Positions 8,525 through 17,471 of a stretch of 64,000 bases of DNA are shown one piece after another. The position numbers were made by a program, and so were the translations under genes. Source of the stretch: Micromonospora cremea (GTDB lineage: Bacteria > Actinomycetota > Actinomycetes > Mycobacteriales > Micromonosporaceae); assembly GCF_900143515.1 (NCBI RefSeq), contig NZ_FSQT01000001.1, positions 62,001 to 126,000 on the forward strand, given 5' to 3'. The stretch's first letter is position 1. Each line of letters starts with the position of its first letter. The notes under the pieces were generated by a model. The model did no database searches, was not told where the DNA came from, and was given only the letters and a program-made list of their open reading frames with translations.

Positions 8525-9388
8525 TCAGCTCGCGGAGCGGGGCGCGGGCACGTGCGGGGCGACGCCGCGCAAGTGCGTCAGCACCACCGGGTCGATCCGC
8601 CCCGGCACCAGCCGCTCTTCCAGGTTTTCCAGCCCTGCCCAGGAGACCAGCGCGCCCTCCGGGCCGTCGTCGGCCACCGGGTGGCCCAGGGCGGTGAGCA
8701 ACGCCGCCACCTCGTCGGCCACCGCGCCGCTCAGGTCCAGCAGCGTGGCCGGGTCGGGCCGGCTGAACAGCAGGGTGTGCACGGCGAGCAGCCGATCCAG
8801 CTCGGCCACCGGATCGGGGTGATCGTCGACCCGCAGGTCGATCAGCACGTCGCTCCTGCCGCCGTACCCGCCGCCGGGCTCGACCACCAGCAGGCCGGCG
8901 CTCTGCCGGCCCCGCCGGTCGCCGCCGGCCTCGTCACCGGCGCGCAGAGCGGCGACCAGCCGCTCGGCGAACGGCAGCGCCGCACCGGCCAGCCAGGCGT
9001 CGCCCAGCGCGTCGACGACCTCCGGGCCGGTGAGCACGTTGCCCTGCGCGGCCCAGCCATCGCCGGTGCGCCCACCGGCCCACGGGTGGCAGGCCGGCCC
9101 GGTCCAGCTGGCACCCGGACCGTTGGCTCCCACCACGCCGAGCTGGCGGTGCTCCCGCTCGGCGTCGGCGGCGATCAGACCGGCCACCACGTCGGCGGCC
9201 GGAACCCCGGTGCGCAGCAGGGTCAGGCCCTGCGGGCGATAGGCGAGGTTGACGTGCGCCTGGGTGGCCAGCGCGCCGACCTGGGCCTCCGCGGCCGGCA
9301 CGAGCGCCCCGGCGGCGAGGAACTTGCTGGCCACGACGACGCCGTGCAACCGGGCGTCGGCAGAGCGGGCCACGAGGGAGAAGGTCAC
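8525..9388 (-). CDS. DUF1028 family Ntn-hydrolase-like protein
   Basis: Protein of 287 aa that follows the DUF1028 pattern from end to end. It starts MTFSLVARSADARLHGVVVA, then has LATQAHVNLAYRPQGL, a REHRQLGVV segment, WAGGRTGDGWAAQGN, and AGGDRRGRQSAGLLVVE with a nearby DLRVDDH motif. Family members adopt an Ntn-hydrolase fold; the reaction is not established. It converges on the MDMPI-like gene with only 6 nt between stops. Confidence 0.85.
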   Translation of the reverse strand: MTFSLVARSADARLHGVVVASKFLAAGALVPAAEAQVGALATQAHVNLAYRPQGLTLLRTGVPAADVVAGLIAADAEREHRQLGVVGANGPGASWTGPACHPWAGGRTGDGWAAQGNVLTGPEVVDALGDAWLAGAALPFAERLVAALRAGDEAGGDRRGRQSAGLLVVEPGGGYGGRSDVLIDLRVDDHPDPVAELDRLLAVHTLLFSRPDPATLLDLSGAVADEVAALLTALGHPVADDGPEGALVSWAGLENLEERLVPGRIDPVVLTHLRGVAPHVPAPRSAS

Positions 9389-9439
9389 CCGCCGAGATTA
9401 ACCTGTCGCGCCGACAAGGCATCCACGTATGTCGATTTC

Positions 9440-10741
9440 TCAGAACGGCGTCGCTGCCGCCTCCGGTGGGGCGCCACGCGCCCGCCGGGCGTCGGTGACC
9501 GCGACGGCCGCCAGCACCAGTACCCCGGCGGCGGTCGCCACCACACCGGGCAGGAACAGCAGCGGCACCGCCACCGCCGCCAGCACCAGGATGGCGATCC
9601 ACCGGGACGGGGAGACCCGCCCGAACACCTCGTACTCGAAACGGGCCCGGCCGACCAGGAACAGCGCCGGCCCGCCGAGCACCATGGCCAGCCACGACCC
9701 GGGCATCCGTTCCAGCGGATGCTCGATGATCAGCTCGTAGCCGACCGCGGTGGCGGCCAGGCCGATCACCATCACCAGGTGGGTGTCCGCCGCCGACCGG
9801 CCGATGTGCGCCGGGTGCCGGGCCCGCGCGACGGCCTCGCCGAGGATCTGCCCGGCGCGCTGGAAGTAGATCCGCCACAGCACGATCGTGGTGGCCAGCG
9901 CCAACGCGAACGCCAACGCGTGCCCCGACTCGTACGGCACCTCGCTGTACGCGAAACCGGCCACCAGGATCGTCTCGCCCAGCGCGACGAGGAAGAACTG
10001 CTGGTAGCGCTCGGCCAGGTGCTCGCCGGCGATGTCCCACTTCGACATCGTCGACCGGCCCAGCCCCGGCACCGGCCAGCCACACCGGCCGGCCACGTAT
10101 TCGATGGTCAGCGCGAGCGTCCAGGACACCACCTGCATGTTGGTCGACAGCATCGACCCACCGATCCAGAACACGCCGCTGGTGGCGTACACCACCGCCA
10201 TCCGGATCTTCAGCCGGCGGTACTCATGCGGCCTGAGCGCGATCGCCAGGATCAGCGGCCGGGACACCTGCGCGACCACGTACGCCACCGCGAACATCAG
10301 CCCGGTCTGACTGAACGCCCGCGGGGTCGCCACCCCCATCACCAAACTGCAGACCAGCGCGATCATCACGACGGCCTGCAACGGCACCTTGTACGGGTCG
10401 TAACGGCTGGTCGTCCACGCGGTGCCCTGCCAGAGCGCCCAGAGCGCGAGCAGCAACAGCAGGGTCTTGCCGCTCCCGGTGACCGCCGACCAGCCATGGG
10501 CGCGACCCGGCTCGTGGGTGAGGTCCTCGAACGCGCGCGCGGAGATCCGTGTGAGCGCGAAGACGTAGACCAGGTCGAAGAAGAGCTCCAGGAAGGTGGC
10601 GCGGCCCGGTTCGCCCGCCCCCGATACCGGCTCCAGGCGTCCCGCTGCCCTGGAACCCACGATCAGCGGCCTGCGCCGTCGGTCCGGTCCACCGGGCAGT
10701 CGTAACACCGCCAGACGGGCCGGGCGGCCCGATACCGGCAA
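9440..10741 (-). CDS. Low temperature requirement A (LtrA) family membrane protein
   Basis: Polytopic membrane protein of up to 433 aa. The LtrA signature RATFLELFFDLVYVFALTRI lies near residue 47, and about ten to twelve hydrophobic helices follow. The open frame starts at a TTG at 10741, and the first ~45 residues look unlike the family, so an internal start is likely. No clear ribosome binding site decides it. It is divergent from the LLM oxidoreductase. A 40-residue fragment of a second ltrA-like gene lies at 39.9 kb. Confidence 0.82.
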   Translation of the reverse strand: MPVSGRPARLAVLRLPGGPDRRRRPLIVGSRAAGRLEPVSGAGEPGRATFLELFFDLVYVFALTRISARAFEDLTHEPGRAHGWSAVTGSGKTLLLLLALWALWQGTAWTTSRYDPYKVPLQAVVMIALVCSLVMGVATPRAFSQTGLMFAVAYVVAQVSRPLILAIALRPHEYRRLKIRMAVVYATSGVFWIGGSMLSTNMQVVSWTLALTIEYVAGRCGWPVPGLGRSTMSKWDIAGEHLAERYQQFFLVALGETILVAGFAYSEVPYESGHALAFALALATTIVLWRIYFQRAGQILGEAVARARHPAHIGRSAADTHLVMVIGLAATAVGYELIIEHPLERMPGSWLAMVLGGPALFLVGRARFEYEVFGRVSPSRWIAILVLAAVAVPLLFLPGVVATAAGVLVLAAVAVTDARRARGAPPEAAATPF

Positions 10742-10797
10742 TTCCGCCCGGTTCGGGGATCTTGCTCGCGGACCCCGTGAACGGGCACGATCGATCG

Positions 10798-11799
10798 GTG
10801 ACGAATCGATGGGGCATGACGGTGCCGTTGGGCGGGATCCCGCTGGCCGACCACGCCGCGGTCTACGCGACGCTCGACCGGGCCGGGTTCACCGACGTCT
10901 GGTCGTCCGAGGTCGCCGGGACCGACGCGTTCACCCCGCTGGCGCTCGCCGCGGCCTGGCAACCCCGGCTGCGGCTGGGCACCGCGATCGCCCCGGTCTT
11001 CACCCGGGGGCCCGGGCTGCTGGCGATGAGCGCGGCGGCGCTGGCCGAGGCCGCGCCGGGCCGGTTCGCGCTCGGCATCGGCGCGTCCTCGCCGGTGCTG
11101 GTACGCGACTGGAACGCCGTGCGGTTCGATGAGCCGTTCCGGCGGACCCGGGATGTCCTGCGCTTCCTGCGCGCCGCGCTGCGCGGCGAGACCGTGGACG
11201 AGGTCTACGACACCTTCACCGTGCGCCGGTTCACTCTGGAACGGCCGCCGGCGGTGCCGCCGTCGATCCTGCTCGCGGCGCTGCGCCCGGGCATGCTCCG
11301 GCTGGCCGGCGCCGAGGCGGACGGGGTCATCCTCAACTGGCTCAGCGCCGACGACGTGCCGCGCGCCCTCGCCGAGCTGGGCGAGCGCCGCGCCGGCTTC
11401 GAGGTCGCCGCACGGATCTTCGTCTGTCCCACTGAGGACGCCGGGTACGCCCGCAAGCTGGGTCGCCGGCTGATCACCAGCTACCTCACCGTCCCCGCGT
11501 ACGCCGAGTTTCACCGCTGGCTCGGCCGCGACGAGGTGCTGGCGCCGATGTGGGAGGCGTGGGCCGCAGGTGACCGGCGCGGCGCCAGCGCCGCGGTGCC
11601 GGACGAGGTGGTCGACGCGCTCGTGCTGCACGGCTCGCCGGAGCACTGCCGCGCCGAGGTGCGCCGCTACGCCGACGCCGGCGTGGAGGTGCCCGTCTTC
11701 GCGCTGCTGCCCACCCCGGAGGTGACCGCCGGCGGTGCGGCCGCGCTGACCACCCTCATTGCCCAGTTGGGCACCGACTCCGTAGGAGCGTCGACGTGA
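10798..11799 (+). CDS. LLM class (probable F420-dependent) oxidoreductase
   Basis: Bacterial luciferase-like TIM-barrel oxidoreductase of 333 aa. Family features include the strand/helix GFTDVWSSEVAGTDAFTPL, then LRLGTAIAPVFTRGPGLLAMSA, then GRFALGIGASSPVLVRDWNA. Actinobacterial members of this length generally use coenzyme F420. The frame is open to 10762, but the GTG at 10798 fits the family's N-terminus. Its stop overlaps the SDR start (GTGA), making a two-gene oxidoreductase operon whose substrate is unknown. Confidence 0.85.
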   Translation: MTNRWGMTVPLGGIPLADHAAVYATLDRAGFTDVWSSEVAGTDAFTPLALAAAWQPRLRLGTAIAPVFTRGPGLLAMSAAALAEAAPGRFALGIGASSPVLVRDWNAVRFDEPFRRTRDVLRFLRAALRGETVDEVYDTFTVRRFTLERPPAVPPSILLAALRPGMLRLAGAEADGVILNWLSADDVPRALAELGERRAGFEVAARIFVCPTEDAGYARKLGRRLITSYLTVPAYAEFHRWLGRDEVLAPMWEAWAAGDRRGASAAVPDEVVDALVLHGSPEHCRAEVRRYADAGVEVPVFALLPTPEVTAGGAAALTTLIAQLGTDSVGAST

Positions 11800-12587
11800 A
11801 CCTCACCGACCGGATCGTGGTGGTCACCGGCGGCGCCGGCGGCATCGGCGCGGCGCTGTCCCGCCGGTTCGCCGCCGAGGGCGCCGCCGCCGTGGTGGTC
11901 GCCGACCTGGACGCCGACGCGGCCCGCGCGGTGGCCGAGGGCATCGGCCCGGTAGCGCACGCCACCGCGCTTGACGTCACCGACGAGGATCAGGTGCGTG
12001 CGCTGGTCGACGACACCGAGCGGCGGTACGGCCGGATCGACCTGTTCTGCGCCAACGCGGGCGTGACCACCGGCGGGGGAGTGGAGGTCGACGACGCCGG
12101 CTGGGACCGTGCGTGGCGGGTCAATGTGCTCGCCCACGTCTACTCCGCCCGCGCGGTGCTGCCCGGGATGCTCGCCCGTGGCGGCGGCCACCTGCTGCAC
12201 ACCTGCTCGGCGGCGGGCGTGCTGACCGCGGTGGGCGACGCCGCGTACACCGCGACGAAGCACGCCTCGGTGGGCTTCGCCGAGTGGCTGGCCATCACCT
12301 ACCGGGACCGGGGCATCCGGGTCAGCGCGCTCTGCCCGCAGGGGGTCGACACCCCGATGCTCGCCGACGGGATCGTCGAGGGCCACCTGGGCGCCCGGGT
12401 GATCGCCGCCTCCGGTGCGGTGCTCACCCCGGACCAGGTCGCCGAGGCGACCATCGCCGGGCTGGCCGAGGAGCGTTTCCTGATCCTGCCGCACCCGGAG
12501 GTGGCCGACTACGCGCGTCGCCGCGCCGAGGACCCGGACGGCTGGCAGGCCGGCCTGCGCAAGCTGGTCCGCCGCCTCTCCACCTGA
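11796..12587 (+). CDS. Short-chain dehydrogenase/reductase (classical SDR)
   Basis: NAD(P)-dependent oxidoreductase of 263 aa. The cofactor motif VVTGGAGGIGAAL is at the N-terminus. Next come the NAG motif (CANAG), the catalytic Ser region HTCSAAG, and the catalytic pair in YTATK. An acidic residue at the end of strand 2 (VADLD) favours NAD. It is translationally coupled to the LLM oxidoreductase, so the two may act on successive steps or share a substrate. Confidence 0.88.
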   Translation: MNLTDRIVVVTGGAGGIGAALSRRFAAEGAAAVVVADLDADAARAVAEGIGPVAHATALDVTDEDQVRALVDDTERRYGRIDLFCANAGVTTGGGVEVDDAGWDRAWRVNVLAHVYSARAVLPGMLARGGGHLLHTCSAAGVLTAVGDAAYTATKHASVGFAEWLAITYRDRGIRVSALCPQGVDTPMLADGIVEGHLGARVIAASGAVLTPDQVAEATIAGLAEERFLILPHPEVADYARRRAEDPDGWQAGLRKLVRRLST

Positions 12588-12717
12588 CCCGCACGTGGTG
12601 ACTCTTGCGCACAACCGATGTTTGGGTCCCTGGATCACATCGGCTGCTCGCGGGCAGGTCAGACAACCGTCTTTCGGCGAGCCACAACCATCAGTTGGGC
12701 GGCCATAGGCTGGACCA

Positions 12718-13680
12718 GTGGATACCGAGGCGGTGCGATCGTTCGTTCGGGCGGCCGAGCTGGGACAACTGCAACATGCGGCCGACGAGCTGGGCGTGAC
12801 ACAGCAGGCGGTCTCGAAGCGGATCGCCGCCTTGGAGCGTGAGCTGGAGGTCCGTCTGTTCACCCGTACCGCCCGAGGGGTCGAGCTGACGCTCGACGGC
12901 CAGGCGCTTCTCCCGCACGCCCGGAGCATCGTGGCGGGTGTCGAGCGTGCCATCACCGCGGTCAGGCCGGGTTCCCGGGCTCTTCGGATCGACGTGCTCG
13001 GCCTGCGAAGCGCGCAGGCCGTTGTCCTGCACGACTATTGGCGGTCGCATCCCGGAACCAGCCTCGACGTGGTGACCCTCAGGGTCAACGACCCGCGCGT
13101 GGCGGTCGCTGCCGTCGAAGCGGGCGATGTCGACGCCTCGTTCCGCACCGTCACCGACCCGGCCGCGCTTCCGCGCGGCGTGCGCATGATCCACGCGTTC
13201 GACTCTCCGCTGGAACTCGTCGTCGGCCCGAGACATCCGCTCGCCTCAGCGCGAACACTGACCCCGCTCCAGCTGCGCAAGCACCGGATCTGGGTGCCGG
13301 GTATCGCGCCGCGCAGCGAATGGGCGGATTTCTACGATCAGCTCGCCACCGACTTCGACCTCCGCATCGACGCGGCGGGTCCGCACTTCGGCGACGAAGT
13401 CCTCCTGGACACCCTCGCGGACTCGGCGAATGTGGCCACCCTCGTCGGGGCGCGTGACCGATACATCTGGCCGGCGAACCATGACCTACGCCGCATCCCG
13501 ATCGTCAATCCGACGCTCGCGTACCCGCTCTCCCTCATCCTCCCCGCAACGAACCCACACCCGGGACTTCGGGCGATCATCAACCACTTCGCAAACCTGG
13601 CACCCGTCCCGGAGACGACCTGGCGCCCATCCTGGGCACCGACGCCACGCCGCAACGATGGCGATGCCGCGCGCGCCTGA
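12718..13680 (+). CDS. LysR family transcriptional regulator
   Basis: Regulator of 320 aa. The winged-helix domain covers residues 1-60 (VRSFVRAAELGQLQHAADEL, then GVTQQAVSKRIAALERELEV, then LFTRTARGVELT). A periplasmic-binding-protein-like effector domain covers about 90-300. The GTG start follows a possible TAGGCT -10 element by a few bases. It lies 130 nt downstream of the LLM/SDR pair on the same strand, not divergent from a target, so what it regulates is unclear; that pair is the best guess. Confidence 0.88.
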   Translation: MDTEAVRSFVRAAELGQLQHAADELGVTQQAVSKRIAALERELEVRLFTRTARGVELTLDGQALLPHARSIVAGVERAITAVRPGSRALRIDVLGLRSAQAVVLHDYWRSHPGTSLDVVTLRVNDPRVAVAAVEAGDVDASFRTVTDPAALPRGVRMIHAFDSPLELVVGPRHPLASARTLTPLQLRKHRIWVPGIAPRSEWADFYDQLATDFDLRIDAAGPHFGDEVLLDTLADSANVATLVGARDRYIWPANHDLRRIPIVNPTLAYPLSLILPATNPHPGLRAIINHFANLAPVPETTWRPSWAPTPRRNDGDAARA

Positions 13681-13768
13681 CGTTGACGACGCGCGCGCCC
13701 GGTGGGACCCGGGCAGCGTGATGACCGGTGGGAACCCAGGTTCCCGATCGCGCCGCCGGCAGGGCCGG

Positions 13769-16261
13769 TCAGCGGCGGCGTAGCGGGCCGGGGTGGATGG
13801 ACCAGAGCAGCCGTCGCCACCACGGGCGGGCGGCGCGCAGCGCATCCACGTACGTGGTGGCCACCGCACCGGCGCGGTCGGCCTGGGCCGCGGTGGTCGC
13901 GCCGGGCGCGAACGCCACTTGGTTGAGCAGGGCGGCCAGCTCGTCGACCCCGGGGACGTCCGGGCTCGCGGCACCCGCCGTGGTCGTGCCGCCGCCGGGT
14001 CCACCGCCAGTTTCCGCGACGCCATGCGAGGTCAACGGCCCGCCGCCGCCGCCGGTCTGTCGGGCGTCGGCGAGGGCCTGCCGGGCCTGGCCGGCCACCT
14101 CGGTGGCCGCCAGGTCATCGCCGATTGGCCGCCCGGCCAGGCGTAGCGCGTCGGTGACCTCCCGCCAGGCGCCGGCGATGCGCTGGCCGGGATCGTCGCG
14201 GCCGAGCCGGGCGCGGGTGAGCGAGCGGCGCATCGCCAGCAGGGTGAGCAGCAGGGCCCCCACCAGCAGCAGCAGACCACCGCTGCCGCCCGCGACCAAC
14301 ACCGGGGTGGACACCCCACCTTGGCCGGCCGGCCCGTCGGGGGCGGCCACCGGCTCCGGCGACGCGGTCGGCTCCACGGTGGGCTCCGGCGCCTCCGACG
14401 GCGGCGGATCGTCCGGCGTCGGGCGGAAGTCCTCCTCCACCGGCCTCGGCTCGTTGTCCGGGCGGGGCAGCGGGTCGAACGCCACCCACCCCAACCCGTC
14501 GAAGAGCACCTCCGGCCAGGCGTACGCGTCGCCGGCCCGCACCGGCCCCTGCCCGGTGGACTCGAAGCCCACCACCACCCGGGTGGGCAGCCCGGAGAGC
14601 CGGCCGAGCACCGCGAACGCCGCGGCGAACTGCTCGGAGGTGCCCCGCTGCCCGCCGGCGTTGCGCGGGCCGAAGAGGAAGAAGCCCAGGTTCGGGTACG
14701 CGTGCCCGCTCGGCGCGTCCGCCACCACCCGGTAGTGCTCGGCCAGGAATTGCTCGATCGCCGTGGCCCGCGCGTACGGGGCGCCGTTCTCCTCGGCGAG
14801 CTGCGCGGCCAGCCGGCGCAGCGGGTCGGGCACCCCGTCGGCGACCCGCAGCACCCGGGCCACCTCCTCGCCGGCGGGCACGTTCGCGGTGGGCAGGAGG
14901 TTGTTGTCCGGCTGCTCGCGGGCCGAGGTCACCGTGTACCGCAGACCCGGGGTCAGCCCCTCCGGTCGGATCAGCGTCCCCGTCGCCGGGTCGTACGCCA
15001 CCCGCGCGCCGCTGACCTCGCGGGGGGTCGCCACGGCGGGCAGCAGCCGGCCGCTGAGGTCGGCCACGGTGATCTGCTGCCGGATCGTCTGCACCGTGCT
15101 GTCCCGGGCCGGCGTCGCGGCCGGCAGGATCCGACCGGCGTTGCGGTACGTCGCGCCGACCCGCCAGGTCACCCCGTCGTAGTCGCTGAGCACCGCCAGG
15201 CGGATCCGCACACTGTCACTGGCGTCGACCGCCGTACCCGGCTGGTCGTCGGTGCCGCCCTCCGGCCCGGCGCCGGCCGGTGGTGTCGCGGCGCCGGGAC
15301 CGACGGTGCTCACGTCGAGCAGCTTCTGCTCCGGGTGCAGGGCCCATCCGGAGATCCGGATCAGCGGGTTCTCGTCCAGCGTCTGCACCTGCGGAGGCTC
15401 CACGTACCGCCGAGGGTCCACCGGCCGCCCGTCGACCTGCCCGGCGATCACCGGGCCGAGCAGCGCCACCAGCCCGACCACCAGGGCCACCCCGAGCGCC
15501 GCGGTGGCGGCGAGCCGGACCCGCACCGCCGCGCGGACCCGGGGGGCGAGGCCGGCGGCCGGATCACCGCCGGCCGGGGGTGCACCGGCGGGTGCCGCCA
15601 CGCCCACCGCGGCGACCGCGACGAACGCCAGCGTCGCCCCGATCGCCGGTTCGGCGTTCGGACCGACCACGTAGAGAGCGGCGGCGTAGAGCCCCGCCGC
15701 CGGCAGGTAGCCCAGCAGCACCCGGCCGGTACGCAGCGCCACTTCGGCGCCGGCCAACCCGGCCAGCCACGCGGCGACCACCGGCATCAGCACCGTGTCG
15801 GGTGTGGGCTCGACCGGGATCATCGCGGTGAGCAGCCGGGGAATGCCGTTGCGCGCCGCGTCCGCGGTCACCTCCAGCAGGCCGCCCGGCAGCTCGGCGC
15901 GGGCGGCGGCCAGCCGCAGTGACCAGAGTGTCCAGCCGGCCATCGCGGCCACCGACACCGGCGCCACGAGCCAGGAGGGCAGCCGCCGGGCGGCCACGCT
16001 GACCAGCACCGAACCGGCCGCGGCGCCGATGACCAGCCGGGTCAGCAGGTCTCCGGCGTACACCCGGCCGAGCACCACCCCGGCGAGCGCGGTCAGCCCG
16101 ATCAACGCCAGCGGCACGATGGCGGCCCGCAGCACCTGCGCCACTCGACCGGTGCCCCGCTGCGCCGATCCGTTGCCCGGCGGCGCGCCCGGCTCCGCAC
16201 TCGTCGCAAGCACCGGGTCGGCGGTGGTCGTGCCACCACGCTGCTGGCCGACGCCCGTCAC
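13769..16261 (-). CDS. Transglutaminase-like (TgpA/DUF3488-type) membrane protein with degenerate active site
   Basis: Protein of 830 aa. About six N-terminal membrane helices (to about residue 270) are followed by an extracytoplasmic transglutaminase-like core, a Pro-rich linker, one more membrane helix near 655-675 and a cytoplasmic DUF4129-like tail. In active relatives the core has a GxCxxFA motif and a later HAW motif. Here the positions read GTSEQFAAAF and AYAWPEV, so the Cys is Ser and the His is Tyr. The peptidase/transglutaminase activity is therefore probably lost and the domain may bind peptide only. The GTG at 16261 overlaps the DUF58 stop (GTGA) and is preferred over an ATG at 16282. 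It is the last gene of the MoxR operon. Confidence 0.85.
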   Translation of the reverse strand: MTGVGQQRGGTTTADPVLATSAEPGAPPGNGSAQRGTGRVAQVLRAAIVPLALIGLTALAGVVLGRVYAGDLLTRLVIGAAAGSVLVSVAARRLPSWLVAPVSVAAMAGWTLWSLRLAAARAELPGGLLEVTADAARNGIPRLLTAMIPVEPTPDTVLMPVVAAWLAGLAGAEVALRTGRVLLGYLPAAGLYAAALYVVGPNAEPAIGATLAFVAVAAVGVAAPAGAPPAGGDPAAGLAPRVRAAVRVRLAATAALGVALVVGLVALLGPVIAGQVDGRPVDPRRYVEPPQVQTLDENPLIRISGWALHPEQKLLDVSTVGPGAATPPAGAGPEGGTDDQPGTAVDASDSVRIRLAVLSDYDGVTWRVGATYRNAGRILPAATPARDSTVQTIRQQITVADLSGRLLPAVATPREVSGARVAYDPATGTLIRPEGLTPGLRYTVTSAREQPDNNLLPTANVPAGEEVARVLRVADGVPDPLRRLAAQLAEENGAPYARATAIEQFLAEHYRVVADAPSGHAYPNLGFFLFGPRNAGGQRGTSEQFAAAFAVLGRLSGLPTRVVVGFESTGQGPVRAGDAYAWPEVLFDGLGWVAFDPLPRPDNEPRPVEEDFRPTPDDPPPSEAPEPTVEPTASPEPVAAPDGPAGQGGVSTPVLVAGGSGGLLLLVGALLLTLLAMRRSLTRARLGRDDPGQRIAGAWREVTDALRLAGRPIGDDLAATEVAGQARQALADARQTGGGGGPLTSHGVAETGGGPGGGTTTAGAASPDVPGVDELAALLNQVAFAPGATTAAQADRAGAVATTYVDALRAARPWWRRLLWSIHPGPLRRR

Positions 16262-17457
16262 CACCGGCGCACCCCGTCCCACTCGGCGGCGAACTGCGCG
16301 CCGTCGGCCGCGTCGACCACCACCAGACCGGCCGTACCGGCCGGCGTCGGCTCGGCCGCGCCGAACACCCCGACCACCACCGACGGGTACGCGCCGCGCA
16401 GCGCACCCACGTGCCCCAGCTCGCCGCGGCCACCCGGCCCGGTCAGGAAGATCAGCGTGTCACCGAGCCGGTCCTGCCGCAGTCGGGTGGTGGCCGCGCG
16501 CAGCGCGTCGTCGTCGCCGGAGAGCTCGGCGGCGGCGAGCCGGTCCAGCGGCCCGAGCGGGTGGTCCTCGTCGTCCACCGCCCCGTCGGCCCGGTCGCCG
16601 CGCCCCCGCTCAGCCGACGTGGCCAGTTCCGCGGCGACCAGCACCAACAGCACCGGCAGGTCCGCGCGGTGCGCGGCGGTGACGATCGACGCCGCCGCCT
16701 CGCAGCCCGACTCGAACGACTCCGCCACCCCGTCCACCCGCTGGGGGTGCGCGGCGGCGCGGTTGTCCAGCAGCACCACCAGGCGGGGCAGACTCGTGTC
16801 CACGTTCTCCCGCACCATCAGCTCGCCGACCCGTGCACTGGTGCGCCAGTGCACGCGGCGCAGCTCGTCGCCCACCACGTACTCCCGCAGCGAGTCGAAG
16901 GTGATCGACCCGTGCGGCACCCCGTCCACCCGGCCGTCGAGGCTGCGGCCCGCGCCGGTGGGCACTGCCGTCAGCGGGTGGATCCGGGGGTGCACCCAGA
17001 CCGGCGTGCTCGCACCGTACGGGCGGGCCAGCGCCACCAGGCCCAGCGGGTCGCGCCGGGTCACCCGCAGCGGCCCGATCGGCACCACCCCACGGCGGTG
17101 GGTCGGCACGTCGTAGCGGACCTCGGTGTCCCGGCCCGGTCGCAGGCGCAGCAGCGGCACCGGCACCGAGCGGTCCCCGCACCGGTCCTCGGCCAGCAGG
17201 TTCGCCGACCGCAGCCGGCCGGTGTTGCGGACGGTCAACGTCATGCTCGCCGGCTCGCCGCGGGCCACCCGGTCCGGGTCGGCGCGGCGGGCCACCACCA
17301 GCCGGGGACGCCAGGCCGCGGTCAGCGCGGCGTAGCCGACGGCCGCGCCGGCCGCTGCCCCCAGCAGCGTCAACTCGGGGTACGCGAACCGGAAGCCCAC
17401 CCCGAGCAGGACGACGGCGGCGACGAGCAGCCCGACCCCGCGGGCGGTGATCCCCAT
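16258..17457 (-). CDS. DUF58 domain protein of the MoxR operon
   Basis: Protein of 399 aa with two N-terminal membrane helices, a beta-sandwich segment and a DUF58 domain. The DUF58 signature is SLREYVVGDELRRVHWRTSARVGELMVRE (residues about 195-225, quoted in part: YVVGDELRRVHWRTSAR). The C-terminal half is vWA-like. I start it at ATG 17457, fourteen bases past the MoxR stop, because the frame upstream of that only shadows MoxR. MoxR-DUF58-transglutaminase operons are widespread and thought to assemble or remodel envelope proteins. Confidence 0.88.
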   Translation of the reverse strand: MGITARGVGLLVAAVVLLGVGFRFAYPELTLLGAAAGAAVGYAALTAAWRPRLVVARRADPDRVARGEPASMTLTVRNTGRLRSANLLAEDRCGDRSVPVPLLRLRPGRDTEVRYDVPTHRRGVVPIGPLRVTRRDPLGLVALARPYGASTPVWVHPRIHPLTAVPTGAGRSLDGRVDGVPHGSITFDSLREYVVGDELRRVHWRTSARVGELMVRENVDTSLPRLVVLLDNRAAAHPQRVDGVAESFESGCEAAASIVTAAHRADLPVLLVLVAAELATSAERGRGDRADGAVDDEDHPLGPLDRLAAAELSGDDDALRAATTRLRQDRLGDTLIFLTGPGGRGELGHVGALRGAYPSVVVGVFGAAEPTPAGTAGLVVVDAADGAQFAAEWDGVRRW

Positions 17458-17471
17458 GCCGGTGCTGCCGG

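Noticed and set aside
8552..10705. Plus-strand 717-codon frame opposite DUF1028 and LtrA
   Set aside because: Composition is His/Arg/Gly/Gln-rich, the usual antisense shadow in high-GC DNA, and both opposite-strand genes have clear families.
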